64,000 bases of DNA from Cycas panzhihuaensis (Eukaryota > Cycadophyta), in NCBI GenBank assembly GCA_023213395.1, contig CM041465.1:250611741-250675740 (forward strand), written 5' to 3'. Below are positions 56,331 through 64,000 of the stretch, piece after piece. Made by a program: the position numbers and the translations under genes. The first letter of the stretch is position 1. Every line of letters starts with the position of its first letter. A model generated the notes under the pieces. It saw nothing but the letters and a program-made list of their open reading frames with translations, was not told where the DNA came from and did no database searches.

Positions 56331-57833
56331 ATCAATTGACATCATAGAGGTACCTAATAGGCAGGCTCCAGATCCTCATCTTGTATTGATGACCACTGAA
56401 TATTCCACTTCTCAACGAGAGAAACTTTTCATGCAGAATTGCCAAATTAAGGACCGTTTGGTTCTCTGTATCATTGATAATGGAAGCATGAAAAACTTGA
56501 TTTCTCAATCGCTAGTGGATTCTTTACAATTGATAACTCAACCACACCCTAAGCCTTATACGCTTGGGTGGGTAAACGCCAATGGCCAAACAACCATGGT
56601 CGATAAAATGTGTATTGTTACTTTTGCTATTCCACCATTTCTGGATACTGTTGATTGTGATGTTACTCCTATGGATTGCAACGACTTACTCTTGGGAAGA
56701 CCCTATCAACATGATCGACGAGCATTGTATGATGGGTATCATAATACCTATACATTGCATAAGAATGGAAAGACGTACAAATTAACTTCTGTAGACAATG
56801 TTTCTCTATCCTTGGCCATCATTATCGAGAATCCTACAATTAAACTTGCCAACACTGCCAAGCAAATGGCACTTTGTGTGATTCGTCAAGCAGAAAAAGA
56901 AAATTGTACCAAGATGCCTCCTAAAGCAATAAAATTTCTTTTGGATGCTTACTCTGATGTTTTTGCAGAACCTAAGGGGTTACCCCCCATCCATGTTGTG
57001 CAACATTCTATTAATCTTGTTCCAGGATCTTCACTTCCCAATCAGACTCCTTATCACACAACTCCACTAACTCGTGCTGAATTAGAAAGACAACTGACAC
57101 AGTTAATTGATGAAGGTAAAATTCAACCTATTTATTCTCCTTGTGGTTCTCTCGCAATTCTCATTCCAAAAAAAGACAAAGAATGGCATTTGTGTATTGA
57201 CTACCGAGCCTTAAACAAAATTACTATTAAAAATCGGTATCATTGCCACGCATCGATGATTTATCGGATCATCTTAAAGGAGCCACATATTTTACAAAAA
57301 TCGATTTGGCTTCTGGATACCACCAGGTTCGGGTCGAAGCTTAGGATGCACAGAAAGCAGCCTTCAAAACTCAACATGGTCTATATGCATGGTTAGTCAT
57401 GCCTTTCGGTCTGACTAATGCTCCTGCAACTTTTATGCGGCTCATTAATGATATATTCTGGCCTCATTTAGGTAAATTTGTCATTGCCTACCTTGATGAT
57501 ATTTTGGTCTACAACAACAATTTGAATGAACATCTGCAACATGTTAATAGCATTATGGCTTTGTTACGACAACATCAACTCAAAGCCAAATTTAAGAAAT
57601 GTTTCTTCGCACAGAACTCCATCTCTTATTTGGGGTTCATCATCAACAAAGACAGCATCCATGTTGATCCCGATAAAGTTCAAATAATTCAGCAATGGCC
57701 AACTCCATCTAATTTAACCGAGTCCAAAAGTTTTCTTGGTTCTGTTAATTATTATAGGAAATACATCTCTCACTTTTCTAGCATTGCCCATCCTCTTAAT
57801 GTCCTTACCAAGACTTCTACAAATTTTGTCTAG
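56331..57833 (+). pseudogene. Gypsy K protease and reverse transcriptase
   Basis: Protease: VLCIIDNGSMKNLIS, triad DNG instead of DSG or DTG, then DCNDLLLGRPYQHDR near 56680. Then the linker (LPPIHVVQHSINLVPG) and RT: LIPKKDKEWHLCIDYRALN; a frameshift near 57245 hides the [12 protein letters not shown] region; it resumes at 57399 with MPFGLTNAPATF, IAYLDDILVYN (catalytic Asp pair intact), GFIINKDSIHVD and the connection SFLGSVNYYRKYI. Confidence 0.9.
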
Positions 57834-59130
57834 AACTCCTATGGTAACTCGACTTTTCGAAAACTTAAGATAGCCCTCTGTACTACACCCATTCTACATC
57901 TTTTCGATCTCTCAACCCTTTGAATTAGAAACAAATGCTTCCCAGTATGCCCTTGGTGTCGTTCTTAAGCAGGGAGGACATCCTATTGCTTACCATTCTG
58001 AAACCTTCTCCCAAGTCAAACTCAATTACAACACTTACGACAAAGAATTTTATGCTCTTATTCAAGCCTTGCATCATTGGCGACACTTTCTCCTTGGCAA
58101 TGAAACCATTGTTCATACTGATCACCAGCCACTACAATTTCTTAACTCTCAATCAAAAATCCAAGAACATAGACATCTTAAGTGGGCTTCCTATATTCAA
58201 AAATTTCAACTTATCATTAAATACAAAAAAGGAGTTTCTGATAGAGTTGTTGACTTCCTCTGTCGACCTCCTGCTTTATCCTTAGCCACCTTTCTGACCT
58301 CCACACTCAATCCATATTCTAACTGGCAACACTTGCTTCCCTTTGATCCTCATTTTGGTCCTATCCTTACTACTATATCTCAACACACCCAATCCAATCT
58401 TGAACCTTTCTTGGATTATCATCTCAGAGATGGACTCTTGTACAAATTGAATCATTTGTGTGTACCAATGGGCACTTCGCGACAACAAATCCTTAAGGAA
58501 GTTCATTATTCAACTTGTGGCGGATACTTTGGAACACATAAGACTCTTCAGCATCTTCAACGATATTTTTATTGACCTTCCATGTCCAAGACAGTAGTAG
58601 ATTATGTATGACGTTACTCTCTCTGCAGTCAATCCAAACCATATAATCGTAAACTTGGACTTAATCAACTGCTTCCTATTCCTAGTTGACCTTGGGAATC
58701 TATTTCGATGGACTTCGTCATTGGGCTTCCTACAACTCAACATGGTCATGACTGCATATTCGTTGTTGTTTGTTGGTTCTCCAAAATGGTTGTTTTTATT
58801 CCCTGCACCAAGAACATTTCTGCTTCTCACGCTACAGACTTGTTTTTTAAGCATATTTGGACTCATTATAGACTCCCTCTTTCCATAATCTCTGACAGGG
58901 ATAGCCGTTTTCTTAGCTATTTTTGGAAGGCATTATGAAGTATGCTTGGTTGTCAACTGAAGTATTCAACATCATTTCATCCTCAGACAGATGGACAAAT
59001 GGAAGTGGTTAACCACACATTGGTGCATGCACTTCGCATTTACCAACATAATAATAAACAATGGGACATGCATCTACATCATATCCACCATAGTAATAGT
59101 TGAGCAACTCACATTTCTCTGGGACAATCT
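57834..59130 (+). pseudogene. Gypsy K RNase H and integrase
   Basis: RNase H: ETNASQYALGVVLKQGG (57925 on; first Asp of the usual D-A-S replaced by Asn), LHHWRHFLLGNETIVHTDHQPL. Integrase: zinc part at 58500-58620 (STCGGYFGTHKT, YFY, frameshifted CSLC), core SMDFVIGLPTTQHGHDCIFVVV near 58703, ISDRDSRFLSYFWKAL near 58890, then SFHPQTDGQME near 58975. At least four frame changes. Confidence 0.85.
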
Positions 59131-59615
59131 CCTTTTGAGGTATGTTATGCATATCAACCACTTGCTCCTTTGAATTGTCACCGGCTATGACTTCTCCTGT
59201 CACTAAGCATGAACAAAAAGAACAACAAAAAGTTGTTTCTTTTATTGATCACATGACTAAGTTACACTCAAATATCAGTCAAATTCTTCATCAGATGCAT
59301 ATCAAATATAAGAGCGCTCAGAACAAGCACCGTTCTGCAGGTTCTTTCAAAATTGGCGATAAGGTTTGGCTCCACCTTGATAGTAAAAGGTTTAAGCATC
59401 ACCATAAGCTTAAACCAATTTGGTTTGGTCCATATACTATTCTTCAAGGAAAAGGACCAAATGCATTTTGCCTTGATCTACTTGCACATTTGGGGATTCA
59501 TGATGTTGTTAATATCAATCAATTCAAGTTATATGAGCCACCACATTTGGAAGTTGAACCTCCTCCTAATCATCTTGTTGATACAATTCCAAATTTCTAG
59601 CCTCTTTTTTCAAAA
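59131..59615 (+). pseudogene. Gypsy K integrase C-terminal domain
   Basis: KHRSAGSFKIGDKVWLHL, KLKPIWFGPYTILQGKGPNAFCLDLL and DVVNINQFKLY, the Gypsy integrase C-terminal domain, ending at TAG 59598. Element L inserted at CAAAA (59611-59615). Confidence 0.85.
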
Positions 59616-59979
59616 TGTTGGAATAATGTACATTCCCATTTACATGTCCATTTAAGTTCATTTCATTTCATTAGAATAATTCCTCACATGGAATATTCTA
59701 TATAAGAATATTCTAGTGAGAAAAGATTCTTGGTCAAAGGTTCTAGAAGTCAAAGATGCTCAACTATTAATGAGTTAGTTTGAGCACACCAAAAATCATG
59801 GGAGTTGTTGAACCAACTCCTATGTTTAGACTTAGTGTAAAACTATAAATACGTATTTGTACCTTACATATTTTCTTAATGAGATTTGGAGAGTTGTGAG
59901 TCATTGTCGTATTGTCATATCTTGTGCACTTTCTCACATGTGCTTTATGACATGTCTCCAGCTCATATCCTCTCATTCC
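59616..59979 (+). repeat. 5' LTR of element L
   Basis: 364 bp, TGTTGGAATAATG...CATTCCTACA; TATA box CTATAAAT at 59843-59850. Confidence 0.95.
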
Positions 59980-59991
59980 TACATGGTATCA
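59980..59991 (+). other. Primer-binding site of element L
   Basis: TGGTATCAGAGC abutting the LTR; perfect initiator-Met type. Confidence 0.9.
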
Positions 59992-60539
59992 GAGCATAGG
60001 TTGAGAACAACTGCGTGATACCTTATGTTTGAGAGATTCTATCTTAAAAAGTGTCTACTCCCTCCTCTATGTGATAAGATAACTCAAAATATAGCTGAGA
60101 ATAAAAGAGTAATTGATTTTGTCTTAAGATGAGTCTGCCCTCCTTTTTTTTAAACTAGCAACTGTGAGGATGAATGAGGTCCTTTGCATGGTTTTACAAC
60201 TGTGAATGAGATCTAGCTAGAAATGGTCTGAAGTGTTAAATTATACACTGTTATTGACTATAAAATTGTTGTCTTTTGTGAGAAGTTGCTCTTAGGTTGT
60301 CTGTTTGCTGGTTCATGAAGAACTATCGCCCAGCCACATGACTATCATTGTACTTGACATTAGTTGAAAAGAGCGCTGCCAAGAGTTGTAAACTAGTCGG
60401 CCATCTGATTTTCAGCTACAGTAGCTATCACTGCTCTGACGTAGTCTCAGTCGTCATTCCTGCATCAGTCGAAGGGTCGTCTTTGATGATGTTTTACCAT
60501 CGTGGTAACGCCCTACTCTTAAATCACGTCCCTGTGCCT

Positions 60540-60880
60540 GTCACACGAAGCAGTTGCCACCAACGCTAACCTGTCGAGCCTCATCCATCTGCGTGGACTG
60601 CCAAAGTCGTTCGCCCGTCCACGGGAGCCGCCATCGCCAAACGGGAGAAAACCCTGCCGCCCGTCAATGGGGATTGCCACGAACCATTGCCCTCTCTGCG
60701 CACTGTAAGCAGTTATTGACCCGCCAGCCATCACACGGAGCCGCCCACATAGAAGTCGGAGCCGCCATACGTACAACCACCACTGAGACGGAGAAAGACG
60801 GGACAACACCCGTGCAGCCGCCGTTGAGAAAGATGGGACGAGTCGGCAAAACAAACGAACAAAGGAATTTTTAAAAAACA
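60540..60880 (+). other. GC-rich block in element L leader
   Basis: 340 bases rich in GCCGCC and CCGCC phrases within AT-rich surroundings. A 106-codon plus-strand frame (60554-60874) and a 128-codon minus-strand frame (60519-60905) both cross it, and neither is recognisable. Position, shortly after the PBS, parallels the GC-rich blocks in the leaders of Copia B and Copia E. Confidence 0.5.
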
Positions 60881-61059
60881 AAAGGAGAACCAATGTTAAA
60901 AACATTGGTATATTTTTTAAGAATATTCTTTTTAATATAAGGTTTCTTTTATAAAGTTTGAAAACTTTATTTCTTCTTTAAGTTGAAACCTTTTAAAAGT
61001 TCAGTCTTAAGGATATGATTTCCTCATTAAAAATATTTCTCCTTGGCTTTATTAAAAGG

Positions 61060-61740
61060 GATTTTGTTGGTGACTTAAGGATACTTAAGAAGAATTCTTC
61101 TTTATATTGTATCCTCTTTATCAGGTATATTTTTGGCGGCATAAAATAGTACCTTAAGAGGATTTTAAATACTCTACATCCTCCTCTTTAAAGGTACATT
61201 ATTGGTGGCATAAAGATGTCTTTAAGAGGATTATTAATGTGGCACATCCTCTTCTTTTTAAAAGCATCTTTTGGTGATATTTTAGGAGGATTACTTCAAA
61301 GTATTTTATCCTCTTTTGGCGGACATGTAAAGTACCTTAAGAAGAATTTTTTAATACATTTAATCCTCTTTTTTAAGGTACATTTTTTGGTGGCGTAAAA
61401 GAATATGGTACTTTATGAAGACTATAAGCTTTCAAAGTTTATATTTTGTCTTCTTCTAAAGGGCATGACATCTTAAGATTTTAAGCTTTCAAGCTTAATA
61501 TTTTGTCTTCTTTTTAAGGATAATTTATTGGCTTCATTAAGGAGTACTTCAAGACTGTTTCTCAAATACTTAATCCTCTTCAGAGTTATATTTTGACTCT
61601 ATTTTAAGAGGATTCTTCAATGTACTTGGAGAGAATTTTGTAAGGGGGATTTTAATGGTACTTAGTCCTCTTTTTTAAGAGCACTTTGAGAGGACCTTTA
61701 GTGTACTTATTCCTCTTTATTGATGTATTTAAAAGGTGTT
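61060..61740 (+). repeat. Array of about eight hairpin-forming degenerate repeats
   Basis: Units of roughly 65-75 bp, each with an (A)CCTTAAGAGGAT-like left half and an ATCCTCTTTTTAAGGT-like right half that are reverse complements around a loop. Clear examples are 61149-61196, 61215-61266, 61331-61382 and 61407-61462. Units are joined by (T)TTTTGG(T/C)GGCATAAA. Confidence 0.8.
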
Positions 61741-61799
61741 TTAAACCTTTATTTGTACTCTCATTAAGTGTAATTCACCTTGCGGTCACTGAGTGATGC

Positions 61800-62600
61800 G
61801 GCACTCATACTTGCGGTGATTTAAAACACTTTTTCTCCTTACTTTTCTTCTGAGACTTCACAACATGTCATGAATTCAGCTATAATTTCCCAAATTCACT
61901 AAGGCAAATATAAGTCCTATGTAATGTAACACTTTCAGTCTTACAAAGACCTATGAGAGTTGTTAAAGGAGAAGACAGGAAGCCTAATCAGACCCAATTA
62001 AAGGCAACATGGTGCAGCACAACATGGTGTCATACGGCATGACATGACACGACATGATATGACAAAATTGGAACCTAGAAAACTAGCACTCATTTTCTAG
62101 TAATTGATGAGTAGATTGCTCATCTTTATTTGCTTGCATATGATGCAAAAAGACTCTTTATGATTTATTAGAGTCTTGAAACTTGCTTACTTTTGAAATA
62201 TGTCAAGTCTCCATGTGTAGAAACTGAAGGAGACGAATAACTTATGTTGTTGAATTGTAGAGTATATAACTCTTATCAACCTGCATGATACTTATCATAC
62301 CTTTGACTACCGCAAACTCTTTCATTTCTGAGTTGGGTAGCTTACTATTGCTGAAGCATATTGTGTTATGGTGATGATAATAACAGTGTTGATTTGTTAA
62401 TGAAAAACACCTAACATTTCTATGAAGCAACAGTGTCTTGGAAAATGACAATAGTGCATAAAATCAAGCACGATATTGTAAGCCAAGACTATGACATTTG
62501 GAGAAGCAGGACAATGAGCATGATATTCACGCATTGATGATTACAACTAGCATGTACTGCATGAGGATGATGAAATCCTCTTTGGGAGCTTTGTAAAGGC
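61800..62600 (+). other. Element L interior, no feature seen
   Basis: AT-rich, no convincing frame. A short run of ACGACATGACATG-like phrases occurs at about 62020-62065. Confidence 0.5.
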
Positions 62601-62613
62601 AACTGCAAAGGCA

Positions 62614-62875
62614 AATCAACGATAGGATGTGGATGACACCTAATTCTGGTTGATCATAATCAACGACAAGATGTGCATTGACCACTTAGTACTGGTTGAG
62701 TCAATTCAACGACAGGATGTGGATGACACTTAACTCTAGTTGATCCAAATCAACGACAAGATGTGCATTGACCATTTGGTTGTGGTTGATCTCTTGTAGT
62801 AGTTAAAGGCCAAATTGACAACAGATTGTGCATTGGCATCTAATTCTGGTTGATGTCTTGATGTGGATAGCATAT
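62614..62875 (+). repeat. 45-bp tandem repeat, five copies in alternating types
   Basis: Copies start near 62614, 62658, 62703, 62748 and 62813. Core AATCAACGACA.GATGTG. Copies 1 and 3 continue with GATGACAC, copies 2 and 4 with CATTGACCA, giving an 89-90-bp dimer; each ends CTGGTTGA-like. The fifth is diverged. Confidence 0.85.
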
Positions 62876-63173
62876 TCCACCAAGACAGTATGCAAAGCAG
62901 CAGTCACAACATTCGGAAAGCCATTTTTAGCTTAATAGACTTCTTTTGACTTCTTCAGTTGTTCTACTACAACAAAATGCCTTCCAACTATCGAAGAATT
63001 GGGATTCCATCGCCATCATTCTATTCGACAGCATATGGAGCACGGCGTAGTTAAGTTGATGTATTGTCCCTCAAGTTGTATTCTCACTTAGACTTTAAGT
63101 TGTGAGAAATTATTGAGAGACTTAGGACACTGATGTTTATGTAAGGAAATGAACTTAACATTATAGGGGGGTG

Positions 63174-63539
63174 TTGGAATAATGTACATTCCCATTTACA
63201 TATCCATTTAAGTTCATTTTATTTCATTAAAATAATTCCTCACATGGAATATTCTATATAAGAATATTCTAGTGAGAGAAGATTCTTGGTCAAAGGTTCT
63301 AGAAGTCAAAGATGCTCAACTATTAATAAGTTAGTTTGAGCACACCAAAAATCATGGGAGTTGTTGAACCAACTCCTATGCTTAGACTTAGTGTAAAATT
63401 ATAAATATGTATTTGTACCTTACATATTTTCTTAATGAGATTTGGAGAGTTGTGAGTCATTGTCATATTGTCATCTCTTGTGCACTTTCTCACATGTGCT
63501 TTATGACATGTCTCCAGCTCATATCCTCTCATTCCTACA
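63174..63539 (+). repeat. 3' LTR of element L
   Basis: 366 bp, preceded by the PPT ATAGGGGGG (63164-63172), followed by CAAAA. TATA box TTATAAATAT at 63399-63408. Confidence 0.95.
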
Positions 63540-63721
63540 CAAAAGACACCACTCTCCACTCGACATCGACGTACGCAACATCGTACTACAACCACATATC
63601 TCATTGGTCGTAAAGGAACTCTACCCACGAGTGCCAAATGGATTTCTGCCTCAACACTACGGGAGCACTTTCTCCACCTTCAGAAAAAAATGGCATCAAT
63701 TTATTTTTAAGCAGGGAGGAT
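63540..63721 (+). pseudogene. Gypsy K pol end, chromodomain-like
   Basis: After element L, one frame reads GRKGTLPTSAKWISASTLREHF, similar to the core of the shortened chromodomain-like tail of Gypsy polyproteins; the frame is broken. Ends at a PPT-like AAGCAGGGAGGA (63709-63720). Confidence 0.55.
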
Positions 63722-63766
63722 TATTTTCTAAGTAACATTATAAAGAGGTACTTAAAGGCACCCAAT
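63722..63766 (+). repeat. 3' LTR of Gypsy K, first 45 bases
   Basis: Repeats the start of the 5' LTR at 53821-53865; then interrupted by Copia J at CCCAA. Confidence 0.75.
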
Positions 63767-64000
63767 GAAACAAAACCTTAGTGAGGAATAAATTCACTCT
63801 CACACGATGATTTCTTTATTGATGATTCATGTATATATACAAGTACAAGGTGGGTACAAATAGTAACCGCTCAACCAGATAATGCCACTTGTCAACATAA
63901 GAGGAGAAGAAAGTGGTACATGACCCTTACATCAAACATTATAACTTAAGGTAAAACATTACCTTTTACACCCCCTCTTAATGTTTTACCTATCTTAACC
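63767..64000 (-). mobile_element. Copia retrotransposon J, 3' LTR and first internal bases
   Basis: LTR 63767-63970 (204 bp, plus reading TGAAACAAAA...CCTTTTACA), then the minus-strand PPT AACATTAAGAGGGGG (63971-63985) and the internal region running off the edge. Layout and wording parallel the 3' end of Copia I, so it is a related Copia in minus orientation. TATA-like TATATATAC around 63831-63841. The second TSD copy (CCCAA expected) lies outside the window. Confidence 0.8.

Larger units (their letters stand above)
59616..63539 (+). mobile_element. Non-autonomous LTR retrotransposon L inside Gypsy K
   Basis: 3.9 kb; LTRs 59616-59979 and 63174-63539, perfect TSD CAAAA (59611-59615 and 63540-63544), PBS directly after the 5' LTR, PPT ATAGGGGGG directly before the 3' LTR. 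The 3.2-kb interior encodes no gag, protease, RT or integrase, so it is of the LARD type and must have been moved by other elements. LTRs differ by about 2.7 percent by eye. The interior holds a GC-rich block, a hairpin-forming repeat array and a 45-bp tandem repeat. Confidence 0.95.
53819..64000 (+). mobile_element. Gypsy retrotransposon K, interrupted, runs off right edge
   Basis: 5' LTR 53819-54133, PBS 54136, gag at 55470, pol to about 59600 and, after element L, the C-terminal end at 63540-63715. The start of a 3' LTR follows at about 63722; it repeats the first 40 bases of the 5' LTR (TTTTCTAAGTAAC, AAAGAGGTACTTAAAGGCACCCAA) and is then cut by Copia J. K contains a solo LTR in its leader and element L near its pol end. 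Frames broken throughout. Confidence 0.85.

Noticed and set aside
54928-59979. A complete autonomous element bounded by 54928-55295 and 59616-59979
   Set aside because: The left copy has its own TSD (AAGCG) and no PBS after it, and the right copy pairs with 63174-63539 through TSD CAAAA and PBS/PPT. So the left is a solo LTR and the right belongs to L.
60519-60905. Plus- and minus-strand frames in the GC-rich block of element L as genes
   Set aside because: Both strands are open across the same GC-rich DNA; neither peptide has recognisable features.
62614-62875. Regular repeats that could be mistaken for a CRISPR array
   Set aside because: Copies are contiguous with no unique spacers of constant length, lie inside a plant LTR element, and there are no cas genes.

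Overview
The window looks like intergenic or intronic DNA from a land plant with a large, repeat-rich genome. It is AT-rich, almost every long reading frame belongs to an LTR retrotransposon (Copia or Gypsy), primer-binding sites are mostly the plant initiator-Met type (TGGTATCAGAGC or variants), and the only recognisable host gene is a plant-style multi-exon DEAD-box helicase. Deep nesting of decayed elements and a possibly very long intron would suit a gymnosperm, but that is inference. No bacterial genes, rRNA, tRNA gene or CRISPR array is present.

Left part (1-11764): a minus-strand Gypsy remnant (pol at 1-1420, gag-protease at 7925-9190) is split by Copia A (minus, 1842-7924), which has lost most of its reverse transcriptase and all of its RNase H. 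The stretch 9191-11764 is unassigned.

Centre (11765-47663): one Gypsy chromovirus, D (plus strand, target-site duplication ATCAA), has been blown apart by later insertions: Copia B (minus, 12663-20543, TSD TGATT); non-autonomous element G (minus, 21021-38622), which itself carries Copia E (plus, 23572-31148, TSD GATTT) and Gypsy chromovirus F (minus, 32037-38411, TSD ATGAC, inside the right LTR of G); an LTR-less Copia body C (39704-42938) between 513-bp direct repeats of D's own sequence; and a block with a 103-bp inverted repeat (45075-45298). Elements A, B and C are one Copia family.

Right part (47664-64000): element H (47717-50149) is a second copy of the G family. G and H have no gag-pol but share a conserved coding-like segment of unknown function ending close to the polypurine tract; this is the best candidate here for an undescribed element family. 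Two exons of a DDX31/Dbp7/RH17-like helicase follow on the minus strand (50908-51272 and 51596-51704), joined by a GC-AG intron. Copia I (from 52023) is interrupted at 53818 by Gypsy K (5' LTR 53819-54133). K contains a solo LTR (54928-55295, TSD AAGCG) and the full non-autonomous element L (59616-63539, TSD CAAAA), which use the same LTR family, and its 3' LTR is cut by Copia J, which runs off the right edge.

Every retrotransposon reading frame here carries stops or frameshifts, so none looks autonomous. The paired LTRs and matching TSDs make the insertion order readable: Gypsy remnant before A; D before B, G and C; G before E and F; I before K; K before L, J and the solo LTR. LTR divergences quoted are by-eye counts.
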